Assembly (NCBI GenBank): GCA_943737045.1 | Contig: CALSFV010000019.1 | Location: forward strand, 124,001-188,000 | From: Parapristionchus giblindavisi | Lineage: Eukaryota; Nematoda; Chromadorea; Rhabditida; Diplogasteridae | Length of the DNA stretch: 64,000 nt | Direction of reading: 5' to 3' | Part shown: piece by piece, positions 29,535-42,050 of the stretch | Layout of the letters: every line of letters starts with the position of its first letter | How positions within the stretch are numbered: position 1 is the stretch's first letter | The notes under the pieces: model-generated | The model's database searches: none | What the model saw: only the letters and a program-made list of their open reading frames with translations | What the model was told of the DNA's origin: nothing | Position numbers and translations under genes: made by a program

Positions 29535-30821
29535 AGTGTCTCTCATTCAGAATTTTTTCCTCTTTCACATAGTATATCACTCGCTGAGTATCATTGACAA
29601 TTTGACTTGTAACGTGCTGTTTTGTACCAAAAACAGAGAGTACTGAAAGATAAATTTACATATTGGCCGTACTGACCACTTTGAAATAGTTTATCTTATT
29701 CAGAATTTTTCGCTCTTTCATTTGGTATATGGCACGATAGGTTTCATTTTTCATTTCCATATTTCTCAAGTTATCTTGATCATATCAGAGTAAAAGCTAC
29801 TTTTGTACTTCGATCATTATAGCAGCAGTAAAATATTACAGATCGACATGACCTGAAGTGTCTCTCATTCAGAATTTTTTCCTCTTTCACATAGTATATC
29901 ACTCGCTGAGTATCATTGACAATTTGACTTGAAACATACTGTTTTGTACCAAAAACAGAGAGTACTGAAAGATAAATTTACATATTGGCCGTACTGACCA
30001 CTTTGAAATAGTTTATCTTATTCAGAATTTTTCGCTCTTTCATTTGGTATATGACACGATAGGATTCATTTTTCATTTTCATATTTCTCAAGTTATCTTG
30101 ATCATATCAGAGTAAAGGCTACTTTTGTACTTCGATCATTATAGCAGCAGTTAAATATTACAGATCGACATGAACTGAAGAGCGTCTCATTCAGAATTTT
30201 TTCCTCTTTCACATAGTATATCACTCGCTGAGTATCATTGACAATTTGACTTGTAACGTGCTGTTTTGTACCAAAAACAGAGAGTACTGAAAGATAAATT
30301 TACATATTGGCCGTACTGACCACTTTGAAATAGTTTATCTAATTCAGAATTTTTCGCTCTTTCATTTGGCATATGACACGATAGGATTCATTTTCAATTT
30401 CATATTTCTCAAGTTATCTTGATCATATCAGAGTAATGGCTACTTTTGTACTTCGATCATTATAGCAGCAGTTAAATATTACAGATCGACATGAACTGAA
30501 GTGCGTCTCATTCAGATTTTTTTCCTCTTTCACATAGTATATCACTCGCTGAGTATCATTGACAATTTGACTTGTAACGTGCTGTTTTGTACCAAAAACA
30601 GAGAGTACTGAAAGATAAATTTACATATTGGCCGTACTGACCACTTTGAAATAGTTTATCTTATTCCGAATTTTTCGCTCTTTCATTTGGTATATGACAC
30701 GATAGGATTCATTTTTCATTTTCATATTTCTCAAGTTATCTTGATCATATCAGAGTAAAGGCTACTTTTGTACTTCGATCATTATAGCAGCAGTTAAATA
30801 TTACAGATCGACATGAACTGA

Positions 30822-32736
30822 AGAGCGTCTCATTCAGAATTTTTTCCTCTTTCACATAGTATATCACTCGCTGAGTATCATTGACAATTTGACTTGTAAC
30901 GTGCTGTTTTGTACCAAAAACAGAGAGTACTGAAAGATAAATTTACATATTGGCCGTACTGACCACTTTGAAATAGTTTATCTTATTCAGAATTTTTCGC
31001 TCTTTCATTTGGTATATGGCACTATAGGTTTCATTTTTCATTTCCATATTTCTCAAGTTATCTTGATCATATCAGAGTAAAAGCTACTTTTGTACTTCGA
31101 TCATTATAGCAGCAGTAAAATATTACAGATCGACATGACCTGAAGTGTGTCTCATTCAGAATTTTTTCCTCTTTCACATAGTATATCACTCGCTGAGTAT
31201 CATTGACAATTTGACTTGAAACATACTGTTTTGTACCAAAAACAGAGAGTACTGAAAGATAAATTTACATATTGGCCGTACTGACCACTTTGAAATAGTT
31301 TATCTTATTCAGAATTTTTCGCTCTTTCATTTGGTATATGACACGATAGGATTCATTTTTCATTTTCATATTTCTCAAGTTATCTTGCTCATATCAGAGT
31401 AAAGGCTACTTTTGTACTTCGATCATTATAGCAGCAGTTAAATATTACAGATCGACATGAACTGAAGAGCGTCTCATTCAGAATTTTTTCCTCTTTCACA
31501 TAGTATATCACTCGCTGAGTATCATTGACAATTTGACTTGTAACGTGCTGTTTTGTACCAAAAACAGAGAGTACTGAAAGATAAATTTACATATTGGCCG
31601 TACTGACCACTTTGAAATAGTTTATCTTATTCCGAATTTTTCGCTCTTTCATTTGGTATATGACACGATAGGATTCATTTTCATTTTCATATTTCTCAAG
31701 TTATCTTGATCATATCAGAGTAAAGGCTACTTTTGTACTTCGATCATTATAGCAGCAGTTAAATATTACAGATCGACATGAACTGAAGAGCGTCTCATTC
31801 AGAATTTTTTCCTCTTTCACATAGTATATCACTCGCTGAGTATCATTGACAATTTGACTTGTAACGTGCTGTTTTGTACCAAAAACAGAGAGTACTGAAA
31901 GATAAATTTACATATTGGCCGTACTGACCACTTTGAAATAGTTTATCTTATTCAGAATTTTTCGCTCTTTCATTTGGTATATGGCACTATAGGTTTCATT
32001 TTTCATTTCCATATTTCTCAAGTTATCTTGATCATATCAGAGTAAAAGCTACTTTTGTACTTCGATCATTATAGCAGCAGTAAAATATTACAGATCGACA
32101 TGACCTGAAGTGTGTCTCATTCAGAATTTTTTCCTCTTTCACATAGTATATCACTCGCTGAGTATCATTGACAATTTGACTTGAAACATACTGTTTTGTA
32201 CCAAAAACAGAGAGTACTGAAAGATAAATTTACATATTGGCCGTACTGACCACTTTGAAATAGTTTATCTTATTCAGAATTTTTCGCTCTTTCATTTGGT
32301 ATATGACACGATAGGATTCATTTTTCATTTTCATATTTCTCAAGTTATCTTGCTCATATCAGAGTAAAGGCTACTTTTGTACTTCGATCATTATAGCAGC
32401 AGTTAAATATTACAGATCGACATGAACTGAAGAGCGTCTCATTCAGAATTTTTTCCTCTTTCACATAGTATATCACTCGCTGAGTATCATTGACAATTTG
32501 ACTTGTAACGTGCTGTTTTGTACCAAAAACAGAGAGTACTGAAAGATAAATTTACATATTGGCCGTACTGACCACTTTGAAATAGTTTATCTTATTCCGA
32601 ATTTTTCGCTCTTTCATTTGGTATATGACACGATAGGATTCATTTTCATTTTCATATTTCTCAAGTTATCTTGATCATATCAGAGTAAAGGCTACTTTTG
32701 TACTTCGATCATTATAGCAGCAGTAAAATATTACAG
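30822..32736 (+). repeat. Three-monomer HOR, period 965 bp, two copies
   Basis: AGAGCG recurs at 30822 and 31787, and again at 31466 and 32431, both spaced 965 bp. The rare allele GGCACTATAGG is at about 31019 and 31984, and TTGCTCATATC at about 31386 and 32352. A related segment exists at 13.7-14.1 kb: GCACTAT at 13711 and CTCATAT at 14080 lie 17308 bp before their counterparts at 31019 and 31388. Confidence 0.82.
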
Positions 32737-34667
32737 ACCGACATGAACTGAAGTGCGTCTCATTCAGAATTTTTTCCTCTTTCACATAGTATATCACTCG
32801 CTGAGTATCATTGACAATTTGACTTGTAACGTGCTGTTTTGTACCATAAACAGAGAGTACTGAAAGATAAATTTACATATTGGCCGTACTGACCACTTTG
32901 AAATAGTTTATGTTATTCAGAATTTTTCGCTATTTCATTTGGTATATGACACGATATGTTTCATTTTTCATTTCCATATTTCTCAAGTTATCTTGATCAT
33001 ATCAGAGTAAAAGCTACTTTTGTACTTCGATCATTATAGCAGCAGTAAAATATTACAGATCGACATGACCTGAAGTGTGTCTCATTCAGAATTTTTTCCT
33101 CTTTCACATAGTATATCACTCGCTGAATATCATTGACAATTTGACTTGTAACATACTGTTTTGTACCAAAAACAGAGAGTACTGAAAGATAAATTTACAT
33201 ATTGGCCGTACTGACCACTTTGAAATAGTTTATCTTATTCAGAATTTTTCGCTCTTTCATTTGGTATATGACACGATAGGATTCATTTTCGTTTTCATAT
33301 TTCTCAAGTTATCTTGATCATATCAGAGTAAAGGCTACTTTTGTATTTCGATCATTATAGCAGCAGTTAAATATTACAGATCGACATGAACTGAAGTTCG
33401 TCTCATTCAGAATTTTTTCCTCTTTCACATAGTATATCACTCGCTGAGTATCATTGACAATTTGACATGTAAAATAGTGTTTTGTACCAAAAACAGAGAT
33501 TACTGAAAGATAAATTTACATATTGGCCGTACTGACCACTTTGAAATAGTTTATCTTATTCAGAATTTTTCGCTCTTTCATTTGGTATATGGCACGATAG
33601 GTTTCATTTTTCATTTCCATATTTCTCAAGTTATCTTGATCATATCAGAGTAAAGGCTACTTTTGTACTTCGATCATTATAGCAGCAGTAAAATATTACA
33701 GACCGACATGAACTGAAGTGCGTCTCATTCAGAATTTTTTCCTCTTTCACATAGTATATCACTCGCTGAGTATCATTGACAATTTGACTTGTAACGTGCT
33801 GTTTTGTACCATAAACAGAGAGTACTGAAAGATAAATTTACATATTGGCCGTACTGACCACTTTGAAATAGTTTATGTTATTCAGAATTTTTCGCTATTT
33901 CATTTGGTATATGACACGATATGTTTCATTTTTCATTTCCATATTTCTCAAGTTATCTTGATCATATCAGAGTAAAAGCTACTTTTGTACTTCGATCATT
34001 ATAGCAGCAGTAAAATATTACAGATCGACATGACCTGAAGTGTGTCTCATTCAGAATTTTTTCCTCTTTCACATAGTATATCACTCGCTGAATATCATTG
34101 ACAATTTGACTTGTAACATACTGTTTTGTACCAAAAACAGAGAGTACTGAAAGATAAATTTACATATTGGCCGTACTGACCACTTTGAAATAGTTTATCT
34201 TATTCAGAATTTTTCGCTCTTTCATTTGGTATATGACACGATAGGATTCATTTTCGTTTTCATATTTCTCAAGTTATCTTGATCATATCAGAGTAAAGGC
34301 TACTTTTGTATTTCGATCATTATAGCAGCAGTTAAATATTACAGATCGACATGAACTGAAGTTCGTCTCATTCAGAATTTTTTCCTCTTTCACATAGTAT
34401 ATCACTCGCTGAGTATCATTGACAATTTGACATGTAAAATACTGTTTTGTACCAAAAACAGAGATTACTGAAAGATAAATTTACATATTGGCCGTACTGA
34501 CCACTTTGAAATAGTTTATCTTATTCAGAATTTTTCGCTCTTTCATTTGGTATATGACACGATAGGATTCATTTTTCATTTTCATATTTCTCAAGTTATC
34601 TTGCTCATATCAGAGTAAAGGCTACTTTTGTACTTCGATCATTATAGCAGCAGTTAAATATTACAGA
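32737..34667 (+). repeat. Three-monomer HOR (X-Y-Z), period 965 bp, next to the inversion
   Basis: Two copies of a three-monomer unit are present. ACCGAC is at 32737/33702, ACCATAAACAG at about 32843/33808, GAATATC at 33125/34090 and TTTTCGTTTT with its G at 33291/34256, all spaced 965 bp. Type X carries ACCGAC, CGCTATTTC and GATATGTTTC. Type Y carries GTGTG, GAATATC and TTTTCG. Type Z carries AGTTCG and CATGTAAAAT. Another X monomer starts at 34988 and is cut by the inversion junction at 35166. The Y markers reappear in the inverted arm. Confidence 0.85.
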
Positions 34668-35132
34668 TCGACATGAACTGAAGAGCGTCTCATTCAGAAT
34701 TTTTTCCTCTTTCACATAGTATATCACTCGCTGAGTATCATTGACAATTTGACTTGTAACGTGCTGTTTTGTACCAAAAACAGAGAGTACTGAAAGATAA
34801 ATTTACATATTGGCCGTACTGACCACTTTGAAATAGTTTATCTTATTCCGAATTTTTCGCTCTTTCATTTGGTATATGACACGATAGGATTCATTTTCAT
34901 TTTCATATTTCTCAAGTTATCTTGATCATATCAGAGTAAAGGCTACTTTTGTACTTCGATCATTATAGCAGCAGTAAAATATTACAGACCGACATGAACT
35001 GAAGTGCGTCTCATTCAGAATTTTTTCCTCTTTCACATAGTATATCACTCGCTGAGTATCATTGACAATTTGACTTGTAACGTGCTGTTTTGTACCAAAA
35101 ACAGAGAGTACTGAAAGATAAATTTACATATT

Positions 35133-35254
35133 GGCCGTACTGACCACTTTGAAATAGTTTATCTTACGAAAATGAATCCTATCGTGTCATATACCAAATG
35201 AAAGAGCGAAAAATTCTGAATAAGATAAACTATTTCAAAGTGGTCAGTACGGCC
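35133..35254. repeat. Inversion junction: inverted repeat around a 54-bp spacer
   Basis: The left arm stops at monomer position 189 (35166) and the inverted arm starts at monomer position 243 (35167). The 34 bases at 35133-35166 are the exact reverse complement of 35221-35254, with 35167-35220 unpaired between them. The first mismatch is at 35255, where GGCCTATATG replaces GGCCAATATG. Beyond that the arms keep pairing at monomer level over many kilobases but differ at diagnostic variants. The left side carries the CGTGCTG form and the right side the CATACTG form. A perfect palindrome from a read or cloning artefact is therefore unlikely. Confidence 0.92.
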
Positions 35255-38200
35255 TATATGTAAATTTATCTTTCAGTACTCTCTGTTTTTGGTACAAAAC
35301 AGTATGTTACAAGTCAAATTGTCAATGATATTCAGCGAGTGATATACTATGTGAAAGAGGAAAAAATTCTGAATGAGACACACTTCAGGTCATGTCGATC
35401 TGTAATATTTTACTGCTGCTATAATGATCGAAGTACAAAAGTAGCTTTTACTCTGATATGATCAAGATAACTTGAGAAATATGGAAATGAAAAATGAAAC
35501 CTATCGTGTCATATACCAAATGAAATAGCGAAAATTTCTGAATAAGATAAACTATTTCAAAGTGGTCAGTACGGCCAATATGTAAATTTATCTTTCAGTA
35601 CTCTCTGTTTTTGGTACAAAACAGCACGTTACAAGTCAAATTGTCAATGATACTCAGCGAGTGATATACTATGTGAAAGAGGAAAAAATTCTGAATGAGA
35701 CGCACTTCAGTTCATGTCGGTCTGTAATATTTTACTGCTGCTATAATGATCGAAGTACAAAAGTAGCCTTTACTCTGATATGATCAAGATAACTTGAGAA
35801 ATATGAAAATGAAAATGAATCCTATCGTGTCATATACCAAATGAAAGAGCGAAAAATTCTGAATAAGATAAACTATTTCAAAGTGGTCAGTACGGCCAAT
35901 ATGTAAATTTATCTTTCAGTACTCTCTGTTTTTGGTACAAAACAGTATGTTACAAGTCAAATTGTCAATGATATTCAGCGAGTGATATACTATGTGAAAG
36001 AGGAAAAAATTCTGAATGAGACACACTTCAGGTCATGTCGATCTGTAATATTTTACTGCTGCTATAATGATCGAAGTACAAAAGTAGCTTTTACTCTGAT
36101 ATGATCAAGATAACTTGAGAAATATGGAAATGAAAAATGAAAAATTTCGTGTCATATACCAAATGAAATAGCGAAAAATTCTGAATAAGATAAGCTATTT
36201 CAAAGTGGTCAGTACGGCCAATATGTAAATTTATCTTTCAGTACTCTCTGTTTTTGGTACAAAACAGCACGTTACAAGTCAAATTGTCAATGATACTCAG
36301 CGAGTGATATACTATGTGAAAGAGGAAAAAATTCTGAATGAGACGCACTTCAGTTCATGTCGGTCTGTAATATTTTACTGCTGCTATAATGATCGAAGTA
36401 CAAAAGTAGCCTTTACTCTGATATGATCAAGATAACTTGAGAAATATGAAAATGAAAATGAATCCTATCGTGTCATATACCAAATGAAAGAGCGAAAAAT
36501 TCGGAATAAGATAAACTATTTCAAAGTGGTCAGTACGGCCAATATGTAAATTTATCTTTCAGCACTCTCTGTTTTTGGTACAAAACAGCACGTTACAAGT
36601 CAAATTGTCAATGATACTCAGCGAGTGATATACTATGTGAAAGAGGAAAAAATTCTGAATGAGACGCACTTCAGTTCATGTCGGTCTGTAATATTTTACT
36701 GCTGCTATAATGATCGAAGTACAAAAGTAGCCTTTACTCTGATATGATCAAGATAACTTGAGAAATATGAAAATGAAAATGAATCCTATCGTGTCATATA
36801 CCAAATGAAAGAGCGAAAAATTCTGAATAAGATAAACTATTTCAAAGTGGTCAGTACGGCCAATATGTAAATTTATCTTTCAGTACTCTCTGTTTTTGGT
36901 ACAAAACAGTATGTTACAAGTCAAATTGTCAATGATATTCAGCGAGTGATATACTATGTGAAAGAGGAAAAAATTCTGAATGAGACACACTTCAGGTCAT
37001 GTCGATCTGTAATATTTTACTGCTGCTATAATGATCGAAGTACAAAAGTAGCTTTTACTCTGATATGATCAAGATAACTTGAGAAATATGGAAATGAAAA
37101 ATGAAACCTATCGTGTCATATACCAAATGAAATAGCGAAAAATTCTGAATAAGATAAACTATTTCAAAGTGGTCAGTACGGCCAATATGTAAATTTATCT
37201 TTCAGTACTCTCTGTTTTTGGTACAAAACAGCACGTTACAAGTCAAATTGTCAATGATACTCAGCGAGTGATATACTATGTGAAAGAGGAAAAAATTCTG
37301 AATGAGACGCACTTCAGTTCATGTCGGTCTGTAATATTTTACTGCTGCTATAATGATCGAAGTACAAAAGTAGCCTTTACTCTGATATGATCAAGATAAC
37401 TTGAGAAATATGAAAATGAAAATGAATCCTATCGTGTCATATACCAAATGAAAGAGCGAAAAATTCTGAATAAGATAAACTATTTCAAAGTGGTCAGTAC
37501 GGCCAATATGTAAATTTATCTTTCAGTACTCTCTGTTTTTGGTACAAAACAGTATGTTACAAGTCAAATTGTCAATGATATTCAGCGAGTGATATACTAT
37601 GTGAAAGAGGAAAAAATTCTGAATGAGACACACTTCAGGTCATGTCGATCTGTAATATTTTACTGCTGCTATAATGATCGAAGTACAAAAGTAGCTTTTA
37701 CTCTGATATGATCAAGATAACTTGAGAAATATGGAAATGAAAAATGAAAAATTTCGTGTCATATACCAAATGAAATAGCGAAAAATTCTGAATAAGATAA
37801 GCTATTTCAAAGTGGTCAGTACGGCCAATATGTAAATTTATCTTTCAGTACTCTCTGTTTTTGGTACAAAACAGCACGTTACAAGTCAAATTGTCAATGA
37901 TACTCAGCGAGTGATATACTATGTGAAAGAGGAAAAAATTCTGAATGAGACGCACTTCAGTTCATGTCGGTCTGTAATATTTTACTGCTGCTATAATGAT
38001 CGAAGTACAAAAGTAGCCTTTACTCTGATATGATCAAGATAACTTGAGAAATATGAAAATGAAAATGAATCCTATCGTGTCATATACCAAATGAAAGAGC
38101 GAAAAATTCGGAATAAGATAAACTATTTCAAAGTGGTCAGTACGGCCAATATGTAAATTTATCTTTCAGCACTCTCTGTTTTTGGTACAAAACAGCACGT

Positions 38201-41200
38201 TACAAGTCAAATTGTCAATGATACTCAGCGAGTGATATACTATGTGAAAGAGGAAAAAATTCTGAATGAGACGCACTTCAGTTCATGTCGGTCTGTAATA
38301 TTTTACTGCTGCTATAATGATCGAAGTACAAAAGTAGCCTTTACTCTGATATGATCAAGATAACTTGAGAAATATGAAAATGAAAATGAATCCTATCGTG
38401 TCATATACCAAATGAAAGAGCGAAAAATTCTGAATAAGATAAACTATTTCAAAGTGGTCAGTACGGCCAATATGTAAATTTATCTTTCAGTACTCTCTGT
38501 TTTTGGTACAAAACAGTATGTTACAAGTCAAATTGTCAATGATATTCAGCGAGTGATATACTATGTGAAAGAGGAAAAAATTCTGAATGAGACACACTTC
38601 AGGTCATGTCGATCTGTAATATTTTACTGCTGCTATAATGATCGAAGTACAAAAGTAGCTTTTACTCTGATATGATCAAGATAACTTGAGAAATATGGAA
38701 ATGAAAAATGAAACCTATCGTGTCATATACCAAATGAAATAGCGAAAAATTCTGAATAAGATAAACTATTTCAAAGTGGTCAGTACGGCCAATATGTAAA
38801 TTTATCTTTCAGTACTCTCTGTTTTTGGTACAAAACAGCACGTTACAAGTCAAATTGTCAATGATACTCAGCGAGTGATATACTATGTGAAAGAGGAAAA
38901 AATTCTGAATGAGACGCACTTCAGTTCATGTCGGTCTGTAATATTTTACTGCTGCTATAATGATCGAAGTACAAAAGTAGCCTTTACTCTGATATGATCA
39001 AGATAACTTGAGAAATATGAAAATGAAAATGAATCCTATCGTGTCATATACCAAATGAAAGAGCGAAAAATTCTGAATAAGATAAACTATTTCAAAGTGG
39101 TCAGTACGGCCAATATGTAAATTTATCTTTCAGTACTCTCTGTTTTTGGTACAAAACAGTATGTTACAAGTCAAATTGTCAATGATATTCAGCGAGTGAT
39201 ATACTATGTGAAAGAGGAAAAAATTCTGAATGAGACACACTTCAGGTCATGTCGATCTGTAATATTTTACTGCTGCTATAATGATCGAAGTACAAAAGTA
39301 GCTTTTACTCTGATATGATCAAGATAACTTGAGAAATATGGAAATGAAAAATGAAAAATTTCGTGTCATATACCAAATGAAATAGCGAAAAATTCTGAAT
39401 AAGATAAGCTATTTCAAAGTGGTCAGTACGGCCAATATGTAAATTTATCTTTCAGTACTCTCTGTTTTTGGTACAAAACAGCACGTTACAAGTCAAATTG
39501 TCAATGATACTCAGCGAGTGATATACTATGTGAAAGAGGAAAAAATTCTGAATGAGACGCACTTCAGTTCATGTCGGTCTGTAATATTTTACTGCTGCTA
39601 TAATGATCGAAGTACAAAAGTAGCCTTTACTCTGATATGATCAAGATAACTTGAGAAATATGAAAATGAAAATGAATCCTATCGTGTCATATACCAAATG
39701 AAAGAGCGAAAAATTCTGAATAAGATAAACTATTTCAAAGTGGTCAGTACGGCCAATATGTAAATTTATCTTTCAGTACTCTCTGTTTTTGGTACAAAAC
39801 AGTATGTTACAAGTCAAATTGTCAATGATATTCAGCGAGTGATATACTATGTGAAAGAGGAAAAAATTCTGAATGAGACACACTTCAGGTCATGTCGATC
39901 TGTAATATTTTACTGCTGCTATAATGATCGAAGTACAAAAGTAGCTTTTACTCTGATATGATCAAGATAACTTGAGAAATATGGAAATGAAAAATGAAAC
40001 CTATCGTGTCATATACCAAATGAAATAGCGAAAAATTCTGAATAAGATAAACTATTTCAAAGTGGTCAGTACGGCCAATATGTAAATTTATCTTTCAGTA
40101 CTCTCTGTTTTTGGTACAAAACAGCACGTTACAAGTCAAATTGTCAATGATACTCAGCGAGTGATATACTATGTGAAAGAGGAAAAAATTCTGAATGAGA
40201 CGCACTTCAGTTCATGTCGGTCTGTAATATTTTACTGCTGCTATAATGATCGAAGTACAAAAGTAGCCTTTACTCTGATATGATCAAGATAACTTGAGAA
40301 ATATGAAAATGAAAATGAATCCTATCGTGTCATATACCAAATGAAAGAGCGAAAAATTCTGAATAAGATAAACTATTTCAAAGTGGTCAGTACGGCCAAT
40401 ATGTAAATTTATCTTTCAGTACTCTCTGTTTTTGGTACAAAACAGTATGTTACAAGTCAAATTGTCAATGATATTCAGCGAGTGATATACTATGTGAAAG
40501 AGGAAAAAATTCTGAATGAGACACACTTCAGGTCATGTCGATCTGTAATATTTTACTGCTGCTATAATGATCGAAGTACAAAAGTAGCTTTTACTCTGAT
40601 ATGATCAAGATAACTTGAGAAATATGGAAATGAAAAATGAAACCTATCGTGTCATATACCAAATGAAATAGCGAAAAATTCTGAATAAGATAAACTATTT
40701 CAAAGTGGTCAGTACGGCCAATATGTAAATTTATCTTTCAGTACTCTCTGTTTTTGGTACAAAACAGCACGTTACAAGTCAAATTGTCAATGATACTCAG
40801 CGAGTGATATACTATGTGAAAGAGGAAAAAATTCTGAATGAGACGCACTTCAGTTCATGTCGGTCTGTAATATTTTACTGCTGCTATAATGATCGAAGTA
40901 CAAAAGTAGCCTTTACTCTGATATGATCAAGATAACTTGAGAAATATGAAAATGAAAATGAATCCTATCGTGTCATATACCAAATGAAAGAGCGAAAAAT
41001 TCTGAATAAGATAAACTATTTCAAAGTGGTCAGTACGGCCAATATGTAAATTTATCTTTCAGTACTCTCTGTTTTTGGTACAAAACAGTATGTTACAAGT
41101 CAAATTGTCAATGATATTCAGCGAGTGATATACTATGTGAAAGAGGAAAAAATTCTGAATGAGACACACTTCAGGTCATGTCGATCTGTAATATTTTACT

Positions 41201-42050
41201 GCTGCTATAATGATCGAAGTACAAAAGTAGCTTTTACTCTGATATGATCAAGATAACTTGAGAAATATGGAAATGAAAAATGAAAAATTTCGTGTCATAT
41301 ACCAAATGAAATAGCGAAAAATTCTGAATAAGATAAGCTATTTCAAAGTGGTCAGTACGGCCAATATGTAAATTTATCTTTCAGTACTCTCTGTTTTTGG
41401 TACAAAACAGCACGTTACAAGTCAAATTGTCAATGATACTCAGCGAGTGATATACTATGTGAAAGAGGAAAAAATTCTGAATGAGACGCACTTCAGTTCA
41501 TGTCGGTCTGTAATATTTTACTGCTGCTATAATGATCGAAGTACAAAAGTAGCCTTTACTCTGATATGATCAAGATAACTTGAGAAATATGAAAATGAAA
41601 ATGAATCCTATCGTGTCATATACCAAATGAAAGAGCGAAAAATTCGGAATAAGATAAACTATTTCAAAGTGGTCAGTACGGCCAATATGTAAATTTATCT
41701 TTCAGCACTCTCTGTTTTTGGTACAAAACAGCACGTTACAAGTCAAATTGTCAATGATACTCAGCGAGTGATATACTATGTGAAAGAGGAAAAAATTCTG
41801 AATGAGACGCACTTCAGTTCATGTCGGTCTGTAATATTTTACTGCTGCTATAATGATCGAAGTACAAAAGTAGCCTTTACTCTGATATGATCAAGATAAC
41901 TTGAGAAATATGAAAATGAAAATGAATCCTATCGTGTCATATACCAAATGAAAGAGCGAAAAATTCGGAATAAGATAAACTATTTCAAAGTGGTCAGTAC
42001 GGCCAATATGTAAATTTATCTTTCAGTACTCTCTGTTTTTGGTACAAAAC
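35221..42050 (-). repeat. Junction-proximal inverted HOR (Y-X amplification; 1607-bp period)
   Basis: The allele GAAAAATTTCG recurs with its G at 36139, 37746 and 39353, two spacings of exactly 1607 bp (five monomers), then at 41282 (1929 bp, six monomers). AGCACTCT is at 36561, 38168 and 41704. The Y marker GATATTCAG occurs nine times, at 35327, 35970, 36934, 37577, 38541, 39184, 39827, 40470 and 41113, with spacings of 643 or 964 bp. The region is therefore built from Y-X pairs and Y-X-W triplets. The copy starting at 39353 lacks the AGCACT allele. Confidence 0.82.

Larger units (their letters stand above)
1..35166 (+). repeat. Satellite array, left arm (about 109 tandem monomers of 321-322 bp)
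   Basis: Head-to-tail copies of an A/T-rich monomer fill this segment without interruption. Taking AATATTACAG as monomer position 1, copies begin at 1, 310, 632, 953, 1275 and so on. Usual length is 321 or 322 bp; the 1-bp difference lies in the T/C-rich stretch near monomer position 240. A subset of copies is 309 bp because of a 12-bp deletion. All copies lie in the same orientation up to 35166. They differ by a limited set of recurring variants, for example AACTG/CCTG near position 21, GTGCG/GTGTG/AGAGCG/GTCTCTC near 26-34, and CGTGCTG/CATACTG near 104. These variants recur in ordered blocks. No host gene is present, and any open frame is short and follows the repeat. The array runs off the left edge. 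Confidence 0.97.

Noticed and set aside
35133..35254. Hairpin-adapter or chimeric-read artefact
   Set aside because: The two arms differ within the first monomer and follow different HOR patterns. A fold-back artefact would give identical arms. Read-level confirmation is still worthwhile.
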